From NCBI RefSeq assembly GCF_016864375.1, contig NZ_CP069354.1:434001-498000 (forward strand): a DNA stretch of 64,000 bases. Direction: 5' to 3'. The DNA is from Microvirga sp. VF16. GTDB taxonomy: Bacteria; Pseudomonadota; Alphaproteobacteria; Rhizobiales; Beijerinckiaceae. The notes under the pieces were generated by a model that was given only the letters and a program-made list of their open reading frames with translations, ran no database searches and had not been told where the DNA came from. A program made the translations under genes and the position numbers. Below, piece by piece: positions 36,154-44,789 of the stretch. Numbering within the stretch: the stretch's first letter is position 1; the number at the start of each line of letters is the position of its first letter.

Positions 36154-37596
36154 CTATTCCACGACGATCTTGTAGCGCTCGCCCACCTTGAGTGCGGCGT
36201 TCCGATCGAGACCGTTGAGAAGCAGGAATTTCTCAAGCGCCCGGTCGACCGGCATCCGGGCGGCCAAAGTCTGTGCCGTGTCGCCCCGCTGAGCGGTGAC
36301 GACCTGCAGCTTCAGGGGCCTGATCCGCCGGGCCTCGTCGGGCTGCACCTGACGGACGCTGTTCAGGGTCTGCTGGAAGATCCCTTCCAGGTCTCCTCTG
36401 TTCCCGCGGGTCGCCATGATGAGGCGATAGGTGGTATTGCCGATCCGGATGGCCGAGAGGCGGAAGGTCCATTCCTTGCCGTTGGACAGGGCGGTCACCA
36501 CAGGCAGACCGTTCACCATCCCGGTCGTCAGGGTCCCGGGCTCGACCGTATCCGTCCAGGTCGAGCGCAGCACATCTTCCAGGCTCTGCCCCTCCGGCGT
36601 ATCGGCCGCGTCGAACAGGAGGCGCCGCTCGCCGTCACCTGAGGAGCCGAGTACGGCCTGAGAGGTGTTTTCCAGGGTGAAGCCGTCCGGTGCCTCGAAG
36701 GCAACGCCGAGCCTCGAATGGATGAAGCGGCGGCCCTTCACGACGCCGTCTGCAGGATCGTCGCCGTAGGCGAGGCTGTCGAGGGCCGTCAGATAGGCAA
36801 GCCGCCCGGTTTCACCGGTTCCCTGCATGCCCGTACGCCGCGCGGCCTGGAGTGCCCGGGAGACGCGATCGTCGGTGCGCGGATGCGAGGCATTTCGCTC
36901 CGCCGTCGATGTGTCCGAACTCGTGCCCGAGCGCCCCAGAGCGGTCAGGAAGCGCGGGGCGCCGTAAGGGTCGAAGCCGGCCCGGGCCAGAACCTTGACC
37001 CCGGTCTGATCCGCTTCGAGTTCCTGTGTGCGCGAGAAGCTCGCCAGAGTCGATCGGGCCTGGCTCTGCGCCATGGCGGCCTCCTCGGCGTCGTTCAGCA
37101 CATTCTCGGCCACGCGCTCGATCAGGTCCGAACGGGCCTGCAGCTCGCTACGCTGAGAGGCGTGGCGGAGGGTGACATGGGCGATCTCATGCGACAGCAC
37201 GGCCGCCACCTCGGAGGTATCGTTGGCGAGCGCCAGGAGCCCGCGCGTGACGTAAAGGCGGCCGTTGGGCAGGGCGAAGGCGTTGACCACCGGCGAGTTG
37301 AGGATCGTGACCTGAAAGGCCTCGTCGGGCCTGTCGGTGGCCATGACGAGCCGGTTCGTCACATCGGTGAGCATCTGCTGGAGCTGCGGAGCCCGGCCTT
37401 CGCCGCCGAAGGCCCGCACGAGCCGGATATGGTCACGGTCCCGGTCCGGGCCGATCACCCGCGGCGCATTGGCAGGCAGTGAAATGTCTCCGCCAAAGCC
37501 TGTGCAGCCCGCAAGGAGCGCTGCGAGCGTGACACCGGCGAGGATCCGGAGGCTAGGGCATCGGACCCAAAAGTGGGACGCACTTTTGGGATTCAT
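36154..37596 (-). CDS. Lipoprotein M48 family metalloprotease with a C-terminal LysM-like segment
   Basis: A 480-residue predicted envelope protease of the BepA/YfgC group. Zinc site HEIAH is at residues 136-140, with the third ligand expected in ELEADQTG near 185. A lipobox LAGC ends at Cys31, so it is anchored as a lipoprotein. The C-terminal 50 residues (VVTAQRGDTAQTLAARM, then FLLLNGLD, LKVGERYKIV) resemble LysM and suggest wall binding. The only usable start before the signal peptide is the ATG at 37596, and it lies inside a family 2 repeat. AGGAG, also in the repeat, is 6 bases upstream. The longer frame from 37692 merely translates the rest of the repeat. Confidence 0.9.
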   Translation of the reverse strand: MNPKSASHFWVRCPSLRILAGVTLAALLAGCTGFGGDISLPANAPRVIGPDRDRDHIRLVRAFGGEGRAPQLQQMLTDVTNRLVMATDRPDEAFQVTILNSPVVNAFALPNGRLYVTRGLLALANDTSEVAAVLSHEIAHVTLRHASQRSELQARSDLIERVAENVLNDAEEAAMAQSQARSTLASFSRTQELEADQTGVKVLARAGFDPYGAPRFLTALGRSGTSSDTSTAERNASHPRTDDRVSRALQAARRTGMQGTGETGRLAYLTALDSLAYGDDPADGVVKGRRFIHSRLGVAFEAPDGFTLENTSQAVLGSSGDGERRLLFDAADTPEGQSLEDVLRSTWTDTVEPGTLTTGMVNGLPVVTALSNGKEWTFRLSAIRIGNTTYRLIMATRGNRGDLEGIFQQTLNSVRQVQPDEARRIRPLKLQVVTAQRGDTAQTLAARMPVDRALEKFLLLNGLDRNAALKVGERYKIVVE

Positions 37597-37668
37597 CCGA
37601 TGCTCCTGCCGTTGAAGAGCGCATCGTTTAAAGCGGAAAACCGGGACCACTTTTCCGCACGATGCGCT
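37553..37668. repeat. Family 2 two-hairpin mosaic repeat, copy 1
   Basis: Left end CTAGG. Hairpin A has outer arms GCATCGGA/TCCGATGC (37558-37565, 37596-37603) and inner arms CCAAAAGTG/CACTTTTGG. After a linker, hairpin B has arms AGCGCATCG/CGATGCGCT (37618-37626, 37660-37668) and inner GCGGAAAA/TTTTCCGC. The right end is CTAC, a variant of CTAG. It contains the start codon and Shine-Dalgarno of the M48 gene. Confidence 0.8.
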
Positions 37669-37698
37669 ACCTGTCTGACGTGTTGTGCTCATGCTCGT

Positions 37699-38514
37699 TC
37701 ATCGTGGCAGACGGCCGCCTTCAAGACGCTCGATCATATCCGGTATGACAATGGAAAGAGCTGTCCCTTGCCAAGACTGCAAAATGCCTCGGGCCCTGAT
37801 CCGCTGACCCTTGAGCGCCTCGGCGCCCATGCCGCGGTCCGACATCTGTTTCCAGGTTCTCCTCGGGATGATGATCGTGAAATCTTCTGCCCAGTGCCCC
37901 CCGAAGTTCAAATAGGTGCGTTGCCTACGCTCGCCGATGCTTCTGACGCGACCCTCGACCAGCGCGAAGCTGCCGATTCGGTCCCGCAGACGCTCGGGTT
38001 GATTGACATCCATCGGCTTATAGCGGTCATCGGCCCAAAGACCAAGGCGTCGTTCGCGGGCCGTGGCCTCGAGGGCGAGCAATTCGGGCTGACAGAAGAC
38101 TTCATCCAGGCCGGCATCGGTGATCGCCAGACCTGTTTCGATCAGGCCGTGGCTCCAATCGAGCGGCGAGGTCCTGTCCAGGGATCGGATCCGGACGGAT
38201 TTCCGGTTCCAGCGGTCGGGACCGGCCACGGCGTGAACAAGGACCGGTTCATTGAAGCGGGCCCGCAGCCAAGCCAGGGCTTGATCGCGATAGGGCGGCG
38301 TATCCGACAGCCGGAGACCGGCGAGCTTTGCCAGGCCGCCCGAGACGAGAATGAGATCGCCCTCCGAGGAAAGGTCTTGCAGCCGATCAGGCTGCGCCTC
38401 GGCGGTGCAGACTGTCTTTGCTTGCGGCGAAACAGGCTGGGCCCAGCCCGGCGAGACCACCAAAACGGTCCCGAGGCTCGCGCCCAGGAAAATCCGCAGG
38501 GTCGATCCCATCAT
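37699..38514 (-). CDS. Exported thermonuclease (SNase-like) family protein
   Basis: A 271-residue protein with an N-terminal signal peptide (LRIFLGASLGTVLVVSPGWAQ) and an SNase-like OB-fold, with blocks LAGLRLSDTP, QALAWLRARFNEPVLV, SPLDWSHGLIETGLAITDAG and EATARERRLGLWADD. The usual catalytic arginine positions are not confidently assigned, so nuclease activity is uncertain. A second OB-like region follows (LVEGRVRSIGERRQRTYLNFGGHW). It is upstream of the M48 lipoprotein gene on the same strand, separated by the family 2 repeat; both act in the envelope. Confidence 0.8.
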   Translation of the reverse strand: MMGSTLRIFLGASLGTVLVVSPGWAQPVSPQAKTVCTAEAQPDRLQDLSSEGDLILVSGGLAKLAGLRLSDTPPYRDQALAWLRARFNEPVLVHAVAGPDRWNRKSVRIRSLDRTSPLDWSHGLIETGLAITDAGLDEVFCQPELLALEATARERRLGLWADDRYKPMDVNQPERLRDRIGSFALVEGRVRSIGERRQRTYLNFGGHWAEDFTIIIPRRTWKQMSDRGMGAEALKGQRIRARGILQSWQGTALSIVIPDMIERLEGGRLPR

Positions 38515-38567
38515 GGGACAGGATCATACCCGTCTCGCATAAAACGGCTACGCTTGGTCGCGCCGGA

Positions 38568-38732
38568 TCAATGCTTTTCCTGTGCCGGATTGGGCTGCTG
38601 CGGCTTGTGCCCACCCTGGCCCGGATTGTTGTGTTTGTTGTGATCGCGGCTCTCCTAATGGGTCGCGCTACCCTGCTTGCCGCCTGCGAGTCCTTCAGGG
38701 TTCGTCCGGGTGCCGGGAATGTCCTTGACCAT
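38568..38732 (-). pseudogene. Small hydrophilic Gly/Asn/Gln-rich gene broken by an in-frame TAG
   Basis: The frame starts MVKDIPGTRTNPEGLAGGKQ and meets TAG at codon 26 (38657-38655). It continues without further stop for 28 codons with the same polar composition (HNKHNNPGQGGHKPQQPNPAQEKH) to TGA. The uniform composition on both sides suggests a single small gene with a nonsense mutation. The alternatives are a genuine 25-residue peptide or chance. A GGAC lies shortly before the ATG. No domain is recognised. Confidence 0.4.
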
Positions 38733-38893
38733 CGTGTCGTCCTAACGGGTTGAAAGTTTCGATCGGGCAACGGCGAGGCAGGCGATAGCATGCGGTCGGA
38801 TCGTCGTTTGCCGGGGATCAATGGCCATCCGGGTCAAACGTTGCGGCCAAGATCGATTGGTTTCTGCAGGAGAGGAGCGGACTTTTCAGGTCC

Positions 38894-39106
38894 CTACCAG
38901 CGGATCACCACGACCCTCTGGCGGCCATTGCCCAGTTCGACGGCTTCGGTGCCTTCCGCTTTACGATTTTGCGCCTTCGCATCATCGATGATCTCGATCT
39001 CGGCCACATGGGTGGCGAACGCCTCATCCACCTCGGCGACGCAAAGAAGGGTGTCGGGGGGAAGATTTTCGACCTGTTTCAGAAAATCGCGAAGCGTCTG
39101 CGCCAT
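38894..39106 (-). CDS. Small conserved-looking protein of unknown function
   Basis: A 70-residue soluble protein (MAQTLRDFLKQVENLPPDTLL... ending GNGRQRVVVIRW). GGAGGC lies 5 bases before the ATG, which supports a real gene. It has a short helix followed by beta-like segments, no membrane segment and one cysteine. I do not recognise a family. A weak EcfG-like motif (GGAAC-N16-GGTT on the minus strand, 39153-39129) lies just upstream. Confidence 0.6.
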   Translation of the reverse strand: MAQTLRDFLKQVENLPPDTLLCVAEVDEAFATHVAEIEIIDDAKAQNRKAEGTEAVELGNGRQRVVVIRW

Positions 39107-39259
39107 GATATGCCTCCGGTTCCTTCACAACCGGTCGGGCCAAGTGGAGTTCCTTCGGACATTCCGCGGGATCTTCGTCGTCGCGTGTGGGGCAGCTTTC
39201 CAGGCCTTCAACCCCCTGGAATGACCATGCCGACCATGCTACATCCCGTGGTCTCAAGC

Positions 39260-39336
39260 GGTCCCGTAGCTCAGCAGGACAGAGCAGCGGTTTCCTAAAC
39301 CGAAGGTCGGAAGTTCGAGTCTTCCCGGGATCGCCA
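39260..39336 (+). tRNA. tRNA-Arg (anticodon CCT)
   Basis: A 77-base cloverleaf. Acceptor GGTCCCG pairs with CGGGATC; D-stem GCTC/GAGC; anticodon loop TTCCTAA with CCT at its centre; T-arm GGAAG-TTCGAGT-CTTCC; discriminator G and encoded CCA. The anticodon stem GCGGT/ACCGA has one non-canonical closing pair. It reads AGG arginine codons, rare in a high-GC genome, so it is probably single copy. Confidence 0.95.
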
Positions 39337-39358
39337 GTTTTTCGGCAAATGTCATTCC

Positions 39359-40198
39359 TTATCGTCCCACCCGTGCGACGGCGGCTTTGGCGTCGTCGAG
39401 ATCGGGGGCGTCGATGTGGCGGTAGCGGGCCTGGACGAGGCCGAAAAGGCCGAAGGCGAAGAGGCCCAGGGCCGTGAGGGCCAGCAGCACCCAGCCATAG
39501 GGCTGCTGTTGCAGGGCCTGGAGGGCACCGCCGAGGCCGTGGGCTTCCGAAGACGAAGCGTGAAGGGCGGCCAGGATCAGGAAGCCGCCGATCATCAGGA
39601 AGACGACACCGCGGGCGCCAAAGCCCATGCGGCCGAGAGCGGCGATCCAATTTCTCTTGTCGACAGGCAGCGACAGACGTTCCGTTACATCGCCGCGCCA
39701 CGCCTTCCAGATGAAGGCGAGGCCTGTCCCTGCCACGGCAGCTCCGACGAGACCGACCAGCCATTGGCCGAAGGGCTGGCTCATCAGCCAGGCCGTCCAT
39801 TCCTGGGCGGCCTGGTCCTCACCGCCGCCGGAGCCCCGGCCGAGGGCGAGATTCAGGGTGGAAATGGCAAGACCGGCATAGATGATACCGCTGGCCAGAT
39901 GGGCGCCCCTGACGCCCCACCCCTTCATGTCCGAGCCGCGATGGTCGGCATCGGTCAGCGCTTCCAGAATACGCCAGACACAGAAACCGAAGAGACCCAG
40001 GGCGATGAGAACAAGCCAGACTTTGCCGAAAGGCTGAGCGAGGAGAGTCTGCAGAGCGCTGCGGCTGCCTCCAGTCCCGCGCCCCGATCCAATGGCGGCG
40101 AGAAGGGCCAGTCCGCCGACAAGCCCGTACACCACGCCCCGCGCACCATAGCCGAGACGGGCTAAAGTCTCGACGGGGTTCTGGCGGGTCGTGGGCAT
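39359..40198 (-). CDS. DUF1206 membrane protein
   Basis: A 279-residue membrane protein built of three repeats of two helices, each opening with a variant of LARLGYGARGVVYGLVGGLALL (residues 12, 98 and 191). This is the DUF1206 signature. Function is unknown. AAGGAG lies before the start codon. A GGAAC-N17-GGTT motif just upstream resembles an EcfG promoter, but with one mismatch. Confidence 0.88.
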   Translation of the reverse strand: MPTTRQNPVETLARLGYGARGVVYGLVGGLALLAAIGSGRGTGGSRSALQTLLAQPFGKVWLVLIALGLFGFCVWRILEALTDADHRGSDMKGWGVRGAHLASGIIYAGLAISTLNLALGRGSGGGEDQAAQEWTAWLMSQPFGQWLVGLVGAAVAGTGLAFIWKAWRGDVTERLSLPVDKRNWIAALGRMGFGARGVVFLMIGGFLILAALHASSSEAHGLGGALQALQQQPYGWVLLALTALGLFAFGLFGLVQARYRHIDAPDLDDAKAAVARVGR

Positions 40199-40224
40199 GG
40201 ATGCGGCTCCTTCTGTCAGAGGTG

Positions 40225-40250
40225 AACCGCCTCGCCGTCACGGATGTTCC
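40225..40250 (-). promoter_or_regulatory. Weak EcfG-like promoter motif before the DUF1206 gene
   Basis: On the minus strand GGAAC (40250-40246), 17 bases, GGTT (40228-40225). One base differs from the GGAAC-N16/17-CGTT consensus. It is 27 bases from the start codon, a workable distance, but one-mismatch sites are common by chance. Confidence 0.3.
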
Positions 40251-40269
40251 TCACGATGACCGGCTTCCC

Positions 40270-41361
40270 TCAGGAAGGATGGTCCGCGACGGATCCACTC
40301 TGCTGACGCCAGATCGTCAGGAGCGCGGCCATCAGAACGGGGCCGAGAAAAAGGCCGATCAGACCGAAGGTTTCGAGGCCACCGAGAATGCCGAGCAGGG
40401 TCCACAGGAATGGGAGGCGGACCGTGCCGCCGATCAAGGCAGGCTGGATGATGTTGTCGCCGATCAGCATGACGATAGCGCCCCATCCGATGATTGCGGC
40501 CGCCGCGACGATGGTGCCACCTGTGAGGACAAACACAATGGCAGCAGCACTGAAGGCGAACCATGCCCCGAAGGGCAGCATGGCGAAGGCGGTGGTGAGA
40601 ACCGCGAACAGGGCGGCGTTCGGCACGCCGGCTATCATGTACCCGATGCCGATCAAGATGCCTTCGCCCACGGCAACGAGGATCGTTCCGTTGACCGTTC
40701 CCCTCACGGCGGCCGCCATGCCCTCCGCCAGACGTTCACCGGGATCCCCGAACCAGCGGTCGATGATGGCGAGCACATGGCCGCCGATCCGGTCGCCGCT
40801 GCGCAGCAGGATGAAGAGCGTCAGGAAGGTGAGGCAAGCATGAAAGAGATGCGACAGCAGCGCGCCGCCGAGCGTTCTTGACCATCCGGTCACGGTCTGC
40901 CTGTCGATGTCGTTCAGGATCTGCTCGGCGGAGTGAGGCCGTGCCAAGTGGGTCTGCCACCAAGCGTCGAGATGCCGACCGATGAGGGGCAGGCCATGAA
41001 CCCAATCCGGCACGGGCACGCCGTTTTGCTGCAATTCCGTCAGCCATCGCATCGCGAACTGACCTTCCCGGCCGATTTCAGTAAGTACAAGAGCGACGGG
41101 AATCAGGAGAAGCACAGCGAGACTTGCCGTGACGAGCAGCGGTGCCGCCATGCGCGATCCGCCGAGACGGGCCTGGATTCGGCGGTAGAGCGGCCAGACG
41201 CTGATGGCGATGATCGCGGCCCAGCCGAGCGCGATCAGATAGGACTGGATCATCCAGAGAGCCAGCACCAGAAGGAACGCCGCGCCGACAAGCCGTGCCG
41301 TCCGGCGTGCATCGAGAGCAGAGTCGGTTCGCTGTGAGGAGGCTGGTGCTCGCTCTAGCAT
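40270..41361 (-). CDS. AI-2E family transporter (PerM-like)
   Basis: A 363-residue polytopic protein of the PerM/TqsA (UPF0118) family. The pattern is typical: two helices near the N-terminus, a soluble segment (residues 80-150), then a cluster of helices including LLSHLFHACLTFLTLFILLRSGDRIGG, VNGTILVAVGEGILIGIGYMIAGVPNA and DNIIQPALIGG. Members have been linked to autoinducer-2 export or sodium/proton exchange; which applies here is unknown. The YoaK-type gene upstream on the same strand ends about 40 bases before. Confidence 0.9.
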   Translation of the reverse strand: MLERAPASSQRTDSALDARRTARLVGAAFLLVLALWMIQSYLIALGWAAIIAISVWPLYRRIQARLGGSRMAAPLLVTASLAVLLLIPVALVLTEIGREGQFAMRWLTELQQNGVPVPDWVHGLPLIGRHLDAWWQTHLARPHSAEQILNDIDRQTVTGWSRTLGGALLSHLFHACLTFLTLFILLRSGDRIGGHVLAIIDRWFGDPGERLAEGMAAAVRGTVNGTILVAVGEGILIGIGYMIAGVPNAALFAVLTTAFAMLPFGAWFAFSAAAIVFVLTGGTIVAAAAIIGWGAIVMLIGDNIIQPALIGGTVRLPFLWTLLGILGGLETFGLIGLFLGPVLMAALLTIWRQQSGSVADHPS

Positions 41362-41402
41362 ATCGGGAATCTAGGGGCCCCGGCATGCCCGCCAATGGCG
41401 GG

Positions 41403-42194
41403 TCAGCTCTTCGTCATTCGCCGGGTCAGGGCCGCAGCATCCTCAGCGAGGGGCGGTCCCGCAAGCAGCAGCAGGAGGAGAGCAAGGGGCAGCGAGAACA
41501 GAAAGCCGATCTGGCTGAACCCGATAGCGCCAATGACGCCGCCGATGAAAAAGGATGCAAACAGGAGGACGAGCAGGCGCAGCTTGTCACGATCCGCCAG
41601 GACCCGGTCCGGATTATGCGGATTGCGATTCCAGTAGAGCAGCTTGCCGAGTTCGATGCCGATATCCGTCACGATGCCGGTCACATGGGTCGTGCGCATG
41701 CGTGCGCCCGAGATCTTCGTCACGGTGGCGTTCTGAAGGCCCATGATGAAGCAGAGCAGAGGCACGGCGATTGCGACAAAGCCAGGAGATGGATGAGCGA
41801 GCCAGCCCAACAATCCGAAAGCCAGAAGAAGGAAGGCTTCGAGCATCAGCGGCATGGCATAGCGGCTGCCCAGGTGATGGCGTCGCCCCCAGTTGATCAG
41901 CATGGCCGAACAGGCCGCGCCGAGGACGAAGGGCAGGAAGGCCGCAAGGCCGAGCCCCACGAGGCCGACAGAGCCAAGAGCCATGTTGTCGGCCATGGCG
42001 GAGATGATGCCCGACATGTGCGAGGTATACTGGCCGATGGCCAGAAAACCCCCGGCATTGATGGCGCCTGCGACGAAGGTGAGAGCCATGCCGAGGAGCG
42101 TATCGGCCACTCCTGTTCGTTCGGAAGCGGCGATGGTCTTCACCGACCGGATCGTGAAATCGCGGTGTTCCGGATTCGTCGACTGAGCGCTCAT
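41403..42194 (-). CDS. YoaK family membrane protein (DUF1275)
   Basis: A 263-residue protein with about six helices and the DUF1275 pattern (TLLGMALTFVAGAINAGGFLAIGQYTSHMSGIIS near the N-terminus, then GLQNATVTKISGARMRTTHVTGIVTDIGIELG). Function unknown. Its 5' flank is unusual: a family 2 repeat begins within 11 bases of the start codon and no strong Shine-Dalgarno is visible. Confidence 0.9.
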   Translation of the reverse strand: MSAQSTNPEHRDFTIRSVKTIAASERTGVADTLLGMALTFVAGAINAGGFLAIGQYTSHMSGIISAMADNMALGSVGLVGLGLAAFLPFVLGAACSAMLINWGRRHHLGSRYAMPLMLEAFLLLAFGLLGWLAHPSPGFVAIAVPLLCFIMGLQNATVTKISGARMRTTHVTGIVTDIGIELGKLLYWNRNPHNPDRVLADRDKLRLLVLLFASFFIGGVIGAIGFSQIGFLFSLPLALLLLLLAGPPLAEDAAALTRRMTKS

Positions 42195-42204
42195 AAGCTT
42201 CAGC

Positions 42205-42316
42205 CTAGCGCATCGTGCGGAAAAGTGGATCCGGTTTTCCGCACGATGCGCTCTTCAAAGAGCGGAGCATCGGATCAGATCCCAAAAGTGGGTCCACTTT
42301 TGGGTCCGACGCTCTA
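42205..42316. repeat. Family 2 two-hairpin mosaic repeat, copy 2
   Basis: The best preserved copy, in inverted orientation relative to copy 1. Hairpin B first, with 18-bp perfect arms (42207-42224 and 42235-42252, AGCGCATCGTGCGGAAAA and its complement). After a linker comes hairpin A, with outer GAGC-TCGGA/TCCGA-GCTC (one mismatch) and inner CCCAAAAGTG/CACTTTTGGG. Both ends are CTAG (42205-42208 and 42313-42316). It separates YoaK from the GH3 gene. Confidence 0.85.
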
Positions 42317-42400
42317 GCGCTGATCCCTGCTCAGATTCAATAGACCGAAAGGCTGCCCGGACGCCGGGGACCGGGCAGCTTCTGCGTTCCTGCTTATTGC

Positions 42401-44656
42401 TTATTGCGCGACGGTGGTTGAAGCCGAGGCGCGCCGATCCATGGGCGGGATGCGGAAGGTCCTGAGGATCTCGGCCTCGCCGACGGGATCCGCCAGCGAA
42501 GAACCGCCGAGAAAGACCTGGATGGTGCCGGCCTCGACGAGATAGGTGCCGTCATCGAGGTGGAAGCCGAGCGACTCGACGGGCACGCGCAGGGTCACCT
42601 GCTTCGTCTCACCGGGTTTGAGCGCAATCTTCTCGAAGGCCTTCAGCTCGCGCAAGGGACGGCTGCGGCTTGCTACCGGGTCGCGGGTATAAAGCTGCAC
42701 GACCTCCTGGCCTTCCCGTGCGCCCGTGTTTTTCACGTTGACCGAGACTTCCAGCACCTGGCTCTCATCGAGCTGCTTACGTGCCAGCGTCGCACCGGAA
42801 TAGGCGAACTGCGTGTAGCTCAGGCCCCAGCCGAAAGGATAGAGCGGCGTGATCGCCTCGTCGATGTAGTGCAGGGTGAAACGGTTGTTCGGCAGAGTGG
42901 GGCGTCCGGTGGGAAGCCGGTTGTAATAGAGCGGCATCTGTCCCGTGGCGCGTGGCCACGTGACTGGCAGCTTGCCGCTCGGGCTCACATCGCCGAACAG
43001 CACATCGGCCACGGCAGGGCCTGCCTCCGTGCCCGGATACCAGACCATCAGGATCGACGGGATACGGTCCGCCACTGGTCCCAGCACCTGCGGGCGGCCA
43101 CCCATGATGACGAGAGCGACCGGCTTGCCGGTCTTGGCGAGTTCCTCCAGTACTTCGATCTGCTTGCCGTTGAGCTCCATATGGGCGCGAGAGGCGGCCT
43201 CGCCGGACAATTCCTGCGGCTCGCCGAAGACGGCGATCACGAAATCCGATTGCCTCGCGGCCTCGAGAGCTGCCGGTACTCCATCCGTATTACGGCAGAA
43301 CAGGTCGCAGGCCGGCGCATGCTTGACCGATATTCCAGCGGTCTGGGCGCGGCGGCGGATGCCTTCGAGAATCGTAACGCTGTCCTCCTTGTGACCGCGC
43401 GCGGCGTGAGGACCCATCTGGTCGTGTGGCGCGTCGGCGAGCGGTCCGACGACGGCGATGGAGCGTACGCTTGGCGGCACCGGCAGCACATTGTCCCGGT
43501 TCTGCAGCAGCACGAAGGTTTCGCGGGCGACCTCACGGGCAACCTGACGCGATTCCGGCGAGGGGAAGGCCGAATCCAGACGGGTCGGATCGATATCCGG
43601 ACGGTCGAACAGGCCCATGCGGAATTTGGTGCGCAGCACGCGCCGCACGGATTCGTCGATCACGCTCTCCGGCACGCGTCCTGCGCGCACCTCGTCGGGC
43701 AGGTGCTTGATGTAGAGCAGGCCCATCATGTCCATGTCGACGCCGGCGAGGATCGCCTTGCGGGCCGCCTCAGCGCCATCCGCCGCGATGCCGTGGTTGA
43801 TGAGTTCGCCGATGCCGACCCAATCCGAGGTGACGAAGCCGTCGAAGCCCCATTGGGTGCGCAGCACATCCGTCAGCAGCCATGGGTTGGCCGTCGAAGG
43901 CTCGCCGTTCAAGGCATTGAAGGCGGCCATGAAGCTCGCCGTGCCCGCCTCCACAGCCGCCCGGAACGGCGGCAGGTAAGTGTCGTACATCTCTGCGCGC
44001 GGGATATAGGTGGTGTCGTAGTCGCGTCCGCCCTGCGGCGCGCCGTAGCCCGCGAAATGCTTGGCGGCTGCGGCAAGGCCGCCCTTGCGGAAGCCTTCGA
44101 CGCGAGCGGCGGTCAGCGCAGCGCCGAGCGTGGGGTCCTCGCCAAATCCTTCGACGATGCGACCCCAGCGGCTGTCGCGTGACAGGTCGGCCATGGGCGC
44201 GAAGGTCCAGTTCACCCCAACATAAGACGCCTCCTTCGCGGCCCATTCGGAGGCGAGCCGGGAGATGCGCGGGCTGAAGGCGGCAGCCTCCCCTAAAGGA
44301 AGCGGAAACTGGGTGCGGAATCCGTGCAGGACGTCGAGGCCGAAGAGCGGCGGGATCTTGAGGCGGCTTTGGCGTGCCAGGGCCTGGGCGCGTGCCACAT
44401 CCTGGGCGCTGTTGAAGTTCAGGAGGGCACCGGCCTTGCCCTCGGAGATGTCCTCCCAGCGCAGCGGCGGACCGTGTGAGACAAGATTCAGCTGGCCGAC
44501 CTTCTCCTCCAGGGTCATCTGCCCAAGAAGCTCGTTCACGCGGCGCTCGATGGATTGCTCTTTGGGTTCTTGGGCGCCTGCCGTCGGGAGGAATGGAGCC
44601 ATCATAGCCAATGCAAGCGTCAGTTGCGTCAAGCCAGGGACATCAGAAAGCCGCAC
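42401..44656 (-). CDS. Glycoside hydrolase family 3 beta-glucosidase, BglX-like, exported
   Basis: A 751-residue periplasmic beta-glucosidase. A signal peptide (LTLALAMMAPFLPTAGAQ) precedes the GH3 N-terminal barrel, in which D278 of TSDWVG is the expected nucleophile. The GH3 C-terminal domain (FGEPQELSGEAASRAHMELNG) and a terminal Fn3-like domain (VNVKNTGAREGQEVVQLY) follow. The GTG at 44656 has AAGGAGA at ideal spacing; the frame is open a further nine codons without support. Substrates would be beta-linked gluco-oligosaccharides. It stands alone and is divergent from the kinase-like gene. Confidence 0.94.
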   Translation of the reverse strand: MRLSDVPGLTQLTLALAMMAPFLPTAGAQEPKEQSIERRVNELLGQMTLEEKVGQLNLVSHGPPLRWEDISEGKAGALLNFNSAQDVARAQALARQSRLKIPPLFGLDVLHGFRTQFPLPLGEAAAFSPRISRLASEWAAKEASYVGVNWTFAPMADLSRDSRWGRIVEGFGEDPTLGAALTAARVEGFRKGGLAAAAKHFAGYGAPQGGRDYDTTYIPRAEMYDTYLPPFRAAVEAGTASFMAAFNALNGEPSTANPWLLTDVLRTQWGFDGFVTSDWVGIGELINHGIAADGAEAARKAILAGVDMDMMGLLYIKHLPDEVRAGRVPESVIDESVRRVLRTKFRMGLFDRPDIDPTRLDSAFPSPESRQVAREVARETFVLLQNRDNVLPVPPSVRSIAVVGPLADAPHDQMGPHAARGHKEDSVTILEGIRRRAQTAGISVKHAPACDLFCRNTDGVPAALEAARQSDFVIAVFGEPQELSGEAASRAHMELNGKQIEVLEELAKTGKPVALVIMGGRPQVLGPVADRIPSILMVWYPGTEAGPAVADVLFGDVSPSGKLPVTWPRATGQMPLYYNRLPTGRPTLPNNRFTLHYIDEAITPLYPFGWGLSYTQFAYSGATLARKQLDESQVLEVSVNVKNTGAREGQEVVQLYTRDPVASRSRPLRELKAFEKIALKPGETKQVTLRVPVESLGFHLDDGTYLVEAGTIQVFLGGSSLADPVGEAEILRTFRIPPMDRRASASTTVAQ

Positions 44657-44789
44657 AATTATCTCCTTTTGGAACAATAACACTTTATCGCGAGGTTCCC
44701 TCGCTTGCCGCCCGCTCGTGCTACATAAGATAAGTCGTGCAAGTGGCGTCTGGGGGCTGCCAGGTCAAATCATATTTTAGAAAAGCCTT

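Noticed and set aside
37558..37692. N-terminal extension of the M48 protease from 37692
   Set aside because: It translates hairpin B of the repeat and would put a long polar stretch before the lipoprotein signal.
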